DNA of 64,000 nt from Tidjanibacter sp. Its GTDB lineage: Bacteria > Bacteroidota > Bacteroidia > Bacteroidales > Rikenellaceae. Within the stretch, counting starts at the first letter, position 1, and every line of letters begins with the position of its first letter. Position numbers and translations under genes: made by a program. Of this stretch, positions 50,531 through 58,696 are shown piece by piece. Location: the NCBI GenBank assembly GCA_017936605.1, contig JAGBFH010000020.1:48965-112964 (forward strand). Reading direction: 5' to 3'. The notes below the pieces were generated by a model, which was not told where the DNA came from, searched no databases, and was given only the letters and a program-made list of their open reading frames with translations.

Positions 50531-52444
50531 GTGGCAGAAGTGGAGCAGAACATACTTGAGGTGCTTAAGAGGTGGTGGGGCTACGACTCCTTCCGCCCGG
50601 GGCAGCGTGAGGTCATCGAGAGGGTGATGGAGGGTAAAGATACTCTCGCTCTGATGCCCACAGGTGCGGGTAAGTCGCTCATCTATCAGGTCCCCACAAT
50701 GGCCCGCCTGGGTATCTGTATTGTTGTTACACCTCTGGTGGCACTGATGAAAGACCAGGTGGACAACCTCCACCGCCGCGGTATCAGCGCTGTGGCCCTG
50801 CACGGAGGTATGACCTACCGCAGCATAGACATCGCGCTGGATAACTGCGTCTATGGCGATGTGAAGTTCCTCTATATTGCCCCCGAGAGAATCGGCAGCG
50901 AGATATTTCAGGCCCGCGTGAGAAAGATGAATGTGAGCCTGATAGCAGTCGACGAGGCCCACTGCATCTCCCAGTGGGGCTACGACTTCCGCCCCAGTTA
51001 CCTGGAGATTAACCGCCTGCGCCGCCTGCTTCCCGAGGTGCCCGTTTTGGCCCTTACGGCCTCGGCTACCGACCGTGTGGCCAAGGATGTTATGAGGGTG
51101 CTGGAGTTTAAGCAGGGGAGGGTTATGCGTAGCAGCTACGCCCGACCCAATGTGTCGTTTGTGGTGCGTAGGTGCGACGACAAGAACGAACAACTCTCGC
51201 GTGTGCTCTCCAATGTGGACGGCCCCTCGATTGTCTATGTCCGCTCGCGTGAGCGCAGTGCCAAGGTGTGTGAGTGGCTAACAGAGCAGGGTTTCTCGGC
51301 CCAGTTCTACCACGCAGGCCTGCCCCACGAAGAGAGGACCCTCCGTCAGGACGAGTGGCAGAGGGGCGAAAAGAGGGTGATGGTGGCAACCAACGCCTTC
51401 GGTATGGGTATCGACAAGCGCGATGTGAGGGCCGTCATCCACTACGATATGTGTACCTCGCTCGAGGCATACTATCAGGAGGCCGGCAGGGCAGGTAGGG
51501 ATGGACTTCGCAGCTTTGCCGTACTGCTCATCGAGGGCGACGAGGAGAGCTACGCCACACGCCGTGTGGAGGGTGACTTCCCACCACTGGAGTTGATAAA
51601 GAGAGTCTACGACACCATCTGCGCCCGAATGATGATTGCCTATGGCGAGGGTGGGGGCATTGGTCGTGAGTTCAATGTATATGAGTTTGCCAATGCCGAA
51701 CATATCACCGTCGAACAGGTCAAAAACAGCATAAAGATTCTGGCCCAGAATGGCTATATGACCCTCTCCGAGGAGCGCGAAAATAGCGCCCGACTGATGT
51801 TCTGCGTGAGCCGTGAGGAGCTCTACGACTACCGCATACGCCGTGGCGAGATGGAGGGCGTGCTGCTGGCCGTAATGAGATTATATGAGGGGGTATTTAC
51901 GGAGTTCCGTCCCATTGATGTTCAGGAGATTGCCCTGCATAGCGGCTACACGGTGGAGAGTGTGCGCGAAGAGCTGAAACACCTCTGGCGACAGCACATC
52001 ATACGCTATGTGCCGAGCAGCTATTCGCCCATCCTCACTCTGCTCTGTGACCGCGTGCCCAAGCAGGACCTCTACATCGCCCCCGATAGCTACATCCACC
52101 GTAGGGCTTCGGCCGAGGAGCGTATGGAGGCGATGATGAACTACGCACTCCTCGAGGAGGGGTGTCGCAGTCGCTACATACAGGAGTATTTTGGCGAGCA
52201 GGAGGCCGAAGATTGCGGTTCGTGTGACCTCTGCATAGCCCGCCGTAAAGGTGTCCGCACAACTTCGGAGGTTACACCCGAGAGGGTCTTGGAGATTGTC
52301 CGCACCAAGGGGGCTATCTCTCCTCGCGATTTGGTGAGGGAGTTCAGGTGTGATAGCAGCGCGGTGGTCAGAGTCGTCGAACAGCTCCTTGAGGAGGAGA
52401 AAATTTATACCGATAAGGGTGGAAATCTCAAGATAAAGAGATAA
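50531..52444 (+). CDS. recQ: RecQ-family DNA helicase
   Basis: 3'-5' DNA helicase in recombination and repair. The 637-residue product starts at a GTG (50531). SF2 motifs are present in order: FRPGQREVIERVM (motif 0), LMPTGAGKSLIYQVP (I), VTPLVALMKDQVDNL (Ia), AVDEAHCISQWGYDFRP (II and the RecQ aromatic loop), LALTASA (III), IVYVRSRERSAKV (IV) and YYQEAGRAGRDG (VI). The zinc site is in CRSRYIQEYFGEQ and DCGSCDLC. A winged-helix region follows, and I do not see a clear HRDC domain; the end (about 575-637) is a short wHTH-like segment. It is followed after 4-13 bp by an exonuclease gene. Confidence 0.92.
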   Translation: MAEVEQNILEVLKRWWGYDSFRPGQREVIERVMEGKDTLALMPTGAGKSLIYQVPTMARLGICIVVTPLVALMKDQVDNLHRRGISAVALHGGMTYRSIDIALDNCVYGDVKFLYIAPERIGSEIFQARVRKMNVSLIAVDEAHCISQWGYDFRPSYLEINRLRRLLPEVPVLALTASATDRVAKDVMRVLEFKQGRVMRSSYARPNVSFVVRRCDDKNEQLSRVLSNVDGPSIVYVRSRERSAKVCEWLTEQGFSAQFYHAGLPHEERTLRQDEWQRGEKRVMVATNAFGMGIDKRDVRAVIHYDMCTSLEAYYQEAGRAGRDGLRSFAVLLIEGDEESYATRRVEGDFPPLELIKRVYDTICARMMIAYGEGGGIGREFNVYEFANAEHITVEQVKNSIKILAQNGYMTLSEERENSARLMFCVSREELYDYRIRRGEMEGVLLAVMRLYEGVFTEFRPIDVQEIALHSGYTVESVREELKHLWRQHIIRYVPSSYSPILTLLCDRVPKQDLYIAPDSYIHRRASAEERMEAMMNYALLEEGCRSRYIQEYFGEQEAEDCGSCDLCIARRKGVRTTSEVTPERVLEIVRTKGAISPRDLVREFRCDSSAVVRVVEQLLEEEKIYTDKGGNLKIKR

Positions 52445-52457
52445 TTTTGTGCCGAAA

Positions 52458-53042
52458 ATGAAAACAGAGTTTCAACATAGCATAGATGCCGACTCAATCA
52501 AGGACCTGCCAGTGGCCGGCTTTGAGGGCAGAATTGTCATCGTGACCAACCGCGAGGGGCTGACGGCAGCTTGTGAGCATCTTATGGGCGAGAGCATCAT
52601 CGGTTTCGACACCGAAACAAGGCCTTCGTTCAAGGCGGGTGTGAGCTACAATGTGTCGCTCATACAGCTCTCCACAGCCGATACCTGCTACCTCATAAGG
52701 CTTGGCTCGGTGCCTATGGAGAGGTGCCTTATGAAGGTGCTCGAGAGCCGCAAGGTGCTCAAGGTGGGTGTGGATGTGCAGGGCGACATACGCAATCTGA
52801 ACAAGATACGCCACTTCCGCGCGGGGGGCTTCGTAGAGCTCCAGAAGGAGGTGGAGGCCTTCGGTATTGAGGATAAGAGCCTGAGGAAGATGGCGGCCAT
52901 AATTTTGGGCGTGGGTGTGTCTAAGGCTCAGCGCCTGAGCAACTGGGAGGCCCGAGAACTCACCGCCGCACAACTGCGCTATGCCGCAACCGATGCGTGG
53001 GTCTGCCTGGAGATGTATAGAAAACTGCAACAATCAAGATAA
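52458..53042 (+). CDS. DEDD-type 3'-5' exonuclease
   Basis: A WRN/RNase D-like exonuclease domain protein of 194 residues (ATG at 52458; a GTG at 52449 in the same frame would add three residues). The acidic residues are visible: IIGFDTETRPSF (ExoI Asp and Glu), VGVDVQGDIRNL (ExoII Asp), and LRYAATDAWVCLEMY (ExoIII Tyr-x3-Asp, DEDDy). It directly follows recQ, as if the helicase and a WRN-type nuclease, fused in animal WRN, were made as separate co-translated chains. The substrate is not proven. Confidence 0.88.
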   Translation: MKTEFQHSIDADSIKDLPVAGFEGRIVIVTNREGLTAACEHLMGESIIGFDTETRPSFKAGVSYNVSLIQLSTADTCYLIRLGSVPMERCLMKVLESRKVLKVGVDVQGDIRNLNKIRHFRAGGFVELQKEVEAFGIEDKSLRKMAAIILGVGVSKAQRLSNWEARELTAAQLRYAATDAWVCLEMYRKLQQSR

Positions 53043-53057
53043 GAGTTAGTTAGAACT

Positions 53058-54251
53058 ATGAGCGAGAACAAAAAAATATACCTCAAAAAGGGCAAAGAGG
53101 AGTCCCTTATGCGCCGCCATCCCTGGGTCTTTTCGGGTGCTATTGCACGCGTGAGTGCCGAGATTGAGGAGGGCGAGATTGTGGATGTCTTCACCTCCAC
53201 GGGCGACTTCATAGCACGCGGTCACTCCCAGGTGGGCTCGATAGCCGTCAGGGTGCTCACCTTTGAGCAGGAGCCCATCGACCAGCAGTGGTGGAACGAG
53301 CGTGTGGCCTCGGCACTGGAGGTTAGGCGCGCACTGGGCGTTGTGGGTTGCGAGAAGACCACCTGCTACCGCCTTGTGCACGGCGAGGGCGACAACCTGC
53401 CCGGTCTGGTGATTGACATATACGGCTCGACGGCCGTTGTGCAGTGCCACAGCGTGGGTATGTATCTGTCGCTCGAGAGTGTCGTTGAGGCGCTCAAGGC
53501 CAACTACGGCGAGGCGCTCCGAGCCATATATAATAAGAGTAGTCAGACCCTGCCCTTCAAGGCCGAGGTGGATGCCGAGGATGGTTACCTCTGGGGCCAC
53601 GGCGAGGGCGAAGAGGTGGTGCTCGAGGGCGGCCACAAGTTTGCCGTGAACTGGGCCAAGGGCCAGAAGACCGGCTTCTTCATTGACCAGAGGGCCAACA
53701 GAGAACTTGTGGCACACTACGCCAAGGGGCGCAACCTGCTCAACACCTTCTGCTACACGGGCGGCTTCTCCATCTACGCTCTTGCAGGTGGTGCCAAGAG
53801 TGTGACGAGTGTGGATAGTAGCGGTCTGGCCATCGAACTGGTGGATAGGAATGTGGCTCTCAACTTCCCCGAGGGGGCACCCCACAAGAGTGCCGCAATG
53901 GATACCTTCGACTTCCTCCGCACGGTGGAGGATGGTGAGTACGATATGATGATTCTCGACCCTCCCGCCTTTGCCAAACACCACAAGGTGCTCGGTAATG
54001 CGCTTCAGGGCTACAAGAGGCTCAATGCAAGGGCTATGGAGAAGATTGCCAAAGGCGGCATCCTCTTCACATTCAGCTGTTCGCAGGCTGTGAGCAAGGA
54101 GCAGTTCCGCCTGGCGGTATTCTCCGCGGCTGCCATTGCGGGTCGCAAGGTGAGGATTCTCCACCAGCTCACCCAGCCCACCGACCATCCCATCAACATC
54201 TATCATCCCGAGGGAGAGTATCTCAAAGGACTTGTCCTCTACATCGAGTAA
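53058..54251 (+). CDS. rlmI: 23S rRNA (cytosine-C5)-methyltransferase, RlmI family
   Basis: A class I SAM methyltransferase of 397 residues with an N-terminal PUA domain (about 1-80, KKIYLKKGKEESLMRRHPWVFSGAI). SAM and catalytic motifs: GQKTGFFIDQRANR, LLNTFCYTGGFSIYALAGGA (motif I), DSSGLAIELVDRNVALN, MILDPPAFAKHHK (motif IV DPPAF) and ILFTFSCSQAV with the motif VI Cys. It is the last gene of pdxB-recQ-exonuclease-rlmI. The stop codon abuts copy 1 of the nested inverted-repeat element. Confidence 0.9.
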   Translation: MSENKKIYLKKGKEESLMRRHPWVFSGAIARVSAEIEEGEIVDVFTSTGDFIARGHSQVGSIAVRVLTFEQEPIDQQWWNERVASALEVRRALGVVGCEKTTCYRLVHGEGDNLPGLVIDIYGSTAVVQCHSVGMYLSLESVVEALKANYGEALRAIYNKSSQTLPFKAEVDAEDGYLWGHGEGEEVVLEGGHKFAVNWAKGQKTGFFIDQRANRELVAHYAKGRNLLNTFCYTGGFSIYALAGGAKSVTSVDSSGLAIELVDRNVALNFPEGAPHKSAAMDTFDFLRTVEDGEYDMMILDPPAFAKHHKVLGNALQGYKRLNARAMEKIAKGGILFTFSCSQAVSKEQFRLAVFSAAAIAGRKVRILHQLTQPTDHPINIYHPEGEYLKGLVLYIE

Positions 54252-54372
54252 AAACACATCTCTCTGGTGAATTTTGCACCAAATCTCAAAAGCGGCATCC
54301 TCATTTGCGTTAAGCAAACTGCGGGCCCGCTACTTTGCTTGGCACAAAATTCCCTTAGAGATATGCGTTTTT
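54252..54372. repeat. Nested inverted-repeat element, copy 1, directly after rlmI
   Basis: The outer arms AAAAACACAT...TCTCT and AGAGATATGCGTTTTT, then GAATTTTG with CAAAATTC, then AGCGG with CCGCT, and a central hairpin TTTGC-GTTAA-GCAAA form one long nested stem. The element starts in the A run of the stop codon and ends in TTTTT, so it could act as a terminator. Confidence 0.75.
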
Positions 54373-54560
54373 GTCTAAAGTCTAACAGCCCTAAGGCTTA
54401 TGTATGGGTCTTATGGGGCTTATGGGGCCTATAAGCCCTTAAGGACTTTAAGGACCTTAAGGACCTTAATTTTCAATTTTCAATTTTCAATTGTCCATTG
54501 TCCATTTCCTTTTGGCCTTTTTGGCCTTTTTGGCCCTTTTAGCCCTTTTGGCCATTTCCC
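54373..54560. repeat. 7-bp and 9-bp arrays between rlmI and the metallohydrolase gene
   Basis: GTCTAAA-GTCTAAC 7-bp units (54373-54387), TATGGGGCT/TATAAGCCC 9-bp units, TTAAGGACC units, TTTTCAA 7-bp units, and TTTTTGGCC 9-bp units (54508-54555). Positions 54425-54495 match 193-263 with one mismatch. Confidence 0.85.
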
Positions 54561-54593
54561 TCCCCCTAACTTTCTTAAATCACTCTCAACTCA

Positions 54594-54633
54594 AAACAAC
54601 AAGAGCCTCCAAAACTGAAGGCTCTTGTTTTTT
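54594..54633 (-). terminator. Terminator of the Nudix-S9-metallohydrolase unit
   Basis: CAAGAGCCT pairs with AGGCTCTTG and T or A runs lie on both sides, so it could work in both directions. Confidence 0.75.
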
Positions 54634-54638
54634 CTCGG

Positions 54639-55319
54639 TTACTCCATCGGTGCTACCACAACCTCAATATCCCTCTCGCCGGCGAGAAGTTTGGGGATGC
54701 GGGCAAGCTCCTCGGGTGGAGTGCCCACCGTGTGGAAGGGGTAGAATACCTTGGGGCGGATAGCACGAGCGGCCTCCACAGCCATCTCCACCGTCATAGT
54801 GTAGGGGAGGTTTACGGGCAGGAAGAGGTAGTCGATATCCTCGGCGGCCCTCATCTCGGGGGTGAGCTCGCTATCGCCACCTACATAGATGCGACGGCCT
54901 GCAACCTCCACGATGTAGCCGTTGTCGCCGCGCTCCTTGGGGTGGTATTGTGTGCGCTCTATGTTGTAGGCGGGCACAGCCTCCACCGCCATCCACGAGT
55001 TCACAAAGGTGCGGTTCTTCTCGCCGAGAATCTCGGCACCCTCAATCTGGCGACCCACAACCTCATTGGCGATGATGAGCGTGTCGCTCTGGCGGAGCAT
55101 CTCAACAGCCTTGGGGTCGAAGTGGTCATCGTGGTGGTGGGTTATGAGTATCGCATCGGCCTTGGGCAGGTGCGAAAAATCTGCCTCCTCGGTGCAAGGG
55201 TCAAGGTAGATATGTTTGCCGTTCCATTCGATACCGATGGTGGCGTGGCCGAACAGAGCAAAGATGATATCACCTCTGTTGTCGCCCTCTCTGCGGTCTT
55301 GTACGAAGTAGGTTTTCAT
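54639..55319 (-). CDS. Metallo-beta-lactamase-fold hydrolase (UlaG-like)
   Basis: A cytoplasmic metal-dependent hydrolase of 226 residues. The metal signature is LITHHHDDHFDP (HxHxDH with an extra His); IYVGGDSELTPEMR supplies the bridging Asp, and KVFYPFHTVGTPPEEL supplies the last His. IIFALFGHATIGIEW at the start resembles the UlaG/YtkL group acting on lactones or phosphodiesters, but the substrate cannot be told. It follows the S9 peptidase by 70 bp, across a small GTCTAAA 7-bp array. Confidence 0.85.
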   Translation of the reverse strand: MKTYFVQDRREGDNRGDIIFALFGHATIGIEWNGKHIYLDPCTEEADFSHLPKADAILITHHHDDHFDPKAVEMLRQSDTLIIANEVVGRQIEGAEILGEKNRTFVNSWMAVEAVPAYNIERTQYHPKERGDNGYIVEVAGRRIYVGGDSELTPEMRAAEDIDYLFLPVNLPYTMTVEMAVEAARAIRPKVFYPFHTVGTPPEELARIPKLLAGERDIEVVVAPME

Positions 55320-55321
55320 AA

Positions 55322-55362
55322 ATCTTAGAGTCTAAAGTCAATGGTCTAAAGTCTAACGGCAC
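55322..55362. repeat. 7-bp array GTCTAAA between the metallohydrolase and S9 peptidase genes
   Basis: Units such as GTCTAAA, GTCAATG, GTCTAAA, GTCTAAC are in 7-bp register. Confidence 0.65.
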
Positions 55363-55389
55363 AAAAGGGTATGAAATTGTGCGTCAGGA

Positions 55390-57456
55390 CTATTTGAGAT
55401 ATTTGTTGAGCCAGCCGAAGAACTCGCGGTTCCACACGAGCGAGTTCTGAGGCTTGAATACCTGGTGGGCCTCATTCTCGAAGGCCACCAGGCGTGCGGG
55501 TACACCCTGCAATTTTGCTGCCGTAAAGGCCTCGAGGCTCTGGGTGAAGGGGATGCGGAAGTCCTGCTCACCGGTGAAGATGAGGATGGGGGTATCCCAC
55601 TTCGCCACGGCCTTGTGGGGCGAGTTGGCATAGCTGCGCTGGGCTACTTTGTTCTTCTTGTCCCAGTATGCGCCGCCGTAGTCGTTGTTCACAAACCACA
55701 TCTCCTCGGTGTGGCCATACATACTCTCGAAGTTGAAGATGCCGCAGTGGGAGATGAGGGCTTTGAAGCGACCCTCGTGGTGGCCTGCAAGGTAGTATAC
55801 CGAGTAGCCGCCATAGCTTGCGCCCACAGCACCCAGACGATTCTCGTCGCTCCAGGGCTCCTTGGCAACATCATCAATGGCAGCCAGATAGTCGCGGATG
55901 TTCTGACCGCTGTAGTCGCCCGAAATTTGGTCGAGCCACTCCTGACCGAAGGAGGGCAGACCGCGGCGGTTGGGGGCCACTACGATGTAGCCCTCGGAGG
56001 CCATCAGCTGGAAGTTCCAGCGGTAGCTCCAGAACTGGCTAACGACACTCTGGGGACCGCCCTGACAGTAGAGCAGGGTGGGATATTTTTTGTTCTCGTC
56101 GAAGTCGGGAGGAAGGATTACCCACACGAGCATCTGCTTGCCGTCTGTGGTCTTCACCCAGCGTTTCTCGCACTTACCCATAGGTATGTTGTCATAGATC
56201 TGCTGGTTGATGAAGGTCAGCTGTGCGAGGGTGCCGTCGGCGGCTACGGAGTAGAGCTCGGGGGCCTTCATAATGGTGTTCATATGGGCTACAATCCTAT
56301 CGCCTGCCTTGGTGAAGGAGTTGATGTCGTGGTCGCCCGAGGTAAGAATCTCCACATCATTTCCGGCGGTTGTCACGCGGCAAATCTGGTGGGTTGCGGT
56401 GATGGGGGCAACAAAGTAGAGAGTGTTGTTACCCTCCCATACAACATTGGTCGCATTGTAGTCGAAGTTGGCAGTAAGATCCCTCATTGAGCCATCCTCG
56501 GAGTTCCACAAGAACAGACGCTCCTTGTCGCTCTCGTTGCCGGCGCGACGCATACTGCGGAAGGCAATCTGTTTGTCGTCGGGGCTCCATACGGGGTATT
56601 TGTCATAGCCGGGCATCTGGCCCCACTCTTTGCAGATGTTGCGGGTCTTGCCGCTCTCCACATCGTAGATGAAGATGTCCGAGTCGGTCGAAACGGCATA
56701 GTCCGCACCCGTCAGATGTTTGCAGGTGTAGGCCAAGGCGGTACCTGCGTTGTTCCAGGCAATCTCCTCGCTGTCGAAGTAGGGCGCGAGGGGGGCATCC
56801 CAGGGCTCACCCTCCATAATGTCCTGTCCCTCCTTGACAAGGCCGCCAAGTTTGGCTACGAAGATGTGGGAGTAGTCACCCTCATCCCAGTAGTCCCAGT
56901 GGCGTACCATCAGGTCGTCGTAGATGCGTGCTTTGGACTTGTCGGCCTCGGCATAGACATCCGAGCCTTTGATGTCCACGATGTGTACCCTCTTTGTGAA
57001 GTACATAATGTCGCCCGAGGGGGCAATGCCGTAACTCTCAATGCCCTCAATGTCGGTCACCTGCTTCTTATTCTGGCCATCGGCGTCAATCGCCCACACC
57101 TGACCGCCCTCCATAAAGTAGAGGCGGCTACCAACCCATTGGGGCGAGGAGGCACCCTCCACCAGGCGCACCACATCGCCGCCCTCGGCAGGCATCAGAT
57201 AGAGGTCCGTTGTGCCCTTGTTCTCCTCCATATTGTAGTATGTAATCGTGAAGGCTACAAGGGAGCCGTCGGGCGAGATTTTCTGACCACCCACGCGGCC
57301 CATTTTCCACATCACCTCGGGGGTGAACTTTCCGGCTGCAATCTCTTCGGGGGTGAGGTTGTTGGTAAACTCCATAACTTCCAGTGTTGCATTTTGGCTA
57401 CATCCTACAAGGAGGATGGCAGCCACGGTTGATTTTAATAGGTTCCTTAGTTTCAT
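55390..57456 (-). CDS. S9-family prolyl oligopeptidase-type peptidase lipoprotein (DPP5-like)
   Basis: A serine peptidase that probably releases dipeptides in the periplasm. The 688-residue product has lipobox LVGC (Cys19), a seven-bladed beta-propeller with TolB-like repeats (about 45-420), and an alpha/beta-hydrolase domain. The triad is visible: Ser in GAVGASYGGYSVYY, Asp in FTGEQDFRIPF, His in FENEAHQVF. WSYRWNFQLMASEGYIVVAPNRRG precedes the nucleophile. Acylaminoacyl peptidase and DPP5 are similar; the lipoprotein form is common in Bacteroidales. It follows the Nudix gene by 54 bp on the same strand. Confidence 0.92.
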   Translation of the reverse strand: MKLRNLLKSTVAAILLVGCSQNATLEVMEFTNNLTPEEIAAGKFTPEVMWKMGRVGGQKISPDGSLVAFTITYYNMEENKGTTDLYLMPAEGGDVVRLVEGASSPQWVGSRLYFMEGGQVWAIDADGQNKKQVTDIEGIESYGIAPSGDIMYFTKRVHIVDIKGSDVYAEADKSKARIYDDLMVRHWDYWDEGDYSHIFVAKLGGLVKEGQDIMEGEPWDAPLAPYFDSEEIAWNNAGTALAYTCKHLTGADYAVSTDSDIFIYDVESGKTRNICKEWGQMPGYDKYPVWSPDDKQIAFRSMRRAGNESDKERLFLWNSEDGSMRDLTANFDYNATNVVWEGNNTLYFVAPITATHQICRVTTAGNDVEILTSGDHDINSFTKAGDRIVAHMNTIMKAPELYSVAADGTLAQLTFINQQIYDNIPMGKCEKRWVKTTDGKQMLVWVILPPDFDENKKYPTLLYCQGGPQSVVSQFWSYRWNFQLMASEGYIVVAPNRRGLPSFGQEWLDQISGDYSGQNIRDYLAAIDDVAKEPWSDENRLGAVGASYGGYSVYYLAGHHEGRFKALISHCGIFNFESMYGHTEEMWFVNNDYGGAYWDKKNKVAQRSYANSPHKAVAKWDTPILIFTGEQDFRIPFTQSLEAFTAAKLQGVPARLVAFENEAHQVFKPQNSLVWNREFFGWLNKYLK

Positions 57457-57510
57457 ATCAGATTAGCGATTTTTTTTGGTTATTATATTCGTTTTATATT
57501 TGTGTCTATC

Positions 57511-58152
57511 CTATTGACCCACTTTCACTTCGAGGTACTTTTCGAAGACCACTTTGATGGTCGAATAGCTCTCCTCGACAGCCTGCCACAGACGGCGGCC
57601 GCGCAGCCACTCGACTGTGGTTATGGACTCCCCCTGCTCGGGTGTGAGTTCGGGGTTCTCGCCCGGGGAGTACATCAGGTACCAGTCGGTCTGCTTTATC
57701 TCCCAACGGCCATAGGCTCTGTGGAAGTGGTAGGTGGGGCAGAGGGGGGCAACAATCTCAACCTCCTGAAGCCCGGTCTCCTCTTGCACCTCGCGCACAG
57801 CTGCCTGCTCGGGCGTTTCGCCCTCCTCGATGTGGCCTTTGGGCAGGTCGCGCCACCCCTTGCGGGTCATAAAGAGCACATCGCCGTTGCCATTCTCAAC
57901 CACACCTCCCGCGGCCCTCACAATGGGCATCTGGCGGCAGAAACGCTCCAGGCACTCCTTGGGGTCGTCGGCCACCACGAAGAGCTTTTTTTCCGGGCCA
58001 ACAGCCTCCAGCAACTCCTCGGGGGTGGGGGTATTTTGCCCCTCAATCTTTAGATTGGGGTACATCTTGCCCTCGGTGAGCGATTTGCTAACTTCCGCAA
58101 AATCAGCCACTCGGACAAAATCGAAAAATTTATTTTCAAAAAATATTCGCAT
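57511..58152 (-). CDS. Nudix hydrolase
   Basis: Hydrolyses a nucleoside diphosphate linked to another group. In 213 residues, the Nudix box is complete at about 121-143: GHIEEGETPEQAAVREVQEE followed by TGL. The domain begins at IVRAAGGVVENGNGDVLFMTRKG and carries WRDLPKG before the box. The N-terminal 75 residues are not recognised. The ATG at 58152 is used here; an internal ATG at 58065 would drop 29 residues. It is divergent from the SRPBCC gene with only 23 bp between starts, and heads the unit with the S9 peptidase and metallohydrolase. Confidence 0.88.
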   Translation of the reverse strand: MRIFFENKFFDFVRVADFAEVSKSLTEGKMYPNLKIEGQNTPTPEELLEAVGPEKKLFVVADDPKECLERFCRQMPIVRAAGGVVENGNGDVLFMTRKGWRDLPKGHIEEGETPEQAAVREVQEETGLQEVEIVAPLCPTYHFHRAYGRWEIKQTDWYLMYSPGENPELTPEQGESITTVEWLRGRRLWQAVEESYSTIKVVFEKYLEVKVGQ

Positions 58153-58175
58153 AACTCTACAAAATAACTAATTTT

Positions 58176-58598
58176 ATGGCAGAATTACAAATTTATAAGA
58201 TGGAAAAATACGAAAGTAAACAACAACAGATACGCCGCTCGGCCGAGCAAATATACTCGGCGCTGAGCTCTTTCAATAACCTGACGCCTATGTTGCAGGA
58301 TAGGGTAGAGGAGTGGCAGGCCGATGATGATGTGTGCTCCTTCAAGGTCAAGGGCATAACCGCCCGCCTGAGGATGGTGGAGCGCGAGCCCAACAAAACT
58401 ATCAAGATTCAGGGCGACGAGTCGGGCCCTATGGACTTTACCTTCTGGCTGCAACTCAAGGAGGTTGCACCCTACGACACCCGTATGCGCATCGTGCTCC
58501 ACGCCGAGCTGAATATGATGATGCGTATGATGATTGGCAAGAAGCTCCAGGGCGCGGTGGACCAGATGGCCGAGGCCATAGCCTCCGCAATGAACTAA
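58176..58598 (+). CDS. SRPBCC-fold small protein
   Basis: A 140-residue START-like protein; the second Met at 58200 (MEKYESKQQQIRRSAEQIY) is a more conventional start and would give 132 residues. The pattern of an N-terminal strand with SAEQIYSALSSFNNLTPML, central strands FKVKGITARLRMVEREPNKTIKIQ, WLQLKEVAPYDTRMRIVLHAEL, and a long C-terminal helix GAVDQMAEAIASAM fits the polyketide cyclase/SRPBCC superfamily, which binds hydrophobic ligands. The ligand and role are unknown. It lies between the divergent Nudix gene and gcvP. Confidence 0.75.
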   Translation: MAELQIYKMEKYESKQQQIRRSAEQIYSALSSFNNLTPMLQDRVEEWQADDDVCSFKVKGITARLRMVEREPNKTIKIQGDESGPMDFTFWLQLKEVAPYDTRMRIVLHAELNMMMRMMIGKKLQGAVDQMAEAIASAMN

Positions 58599-58696
58599 CG
58601 GCGAGCGTACCACCAAGGAGTCGGTCGACGGCAGACGGTCGTCGTTAGACATTTTTAATCTGAAACAATTACCTAAAATTTAACCTCAATATTTTT

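Noticed and set aside
57496..57503. TATATTTG on the plus strand between the Nudix and S9 peptidase genes
   Set aside because: No plus-strand gene follows; both neighbours are on the minus strand.
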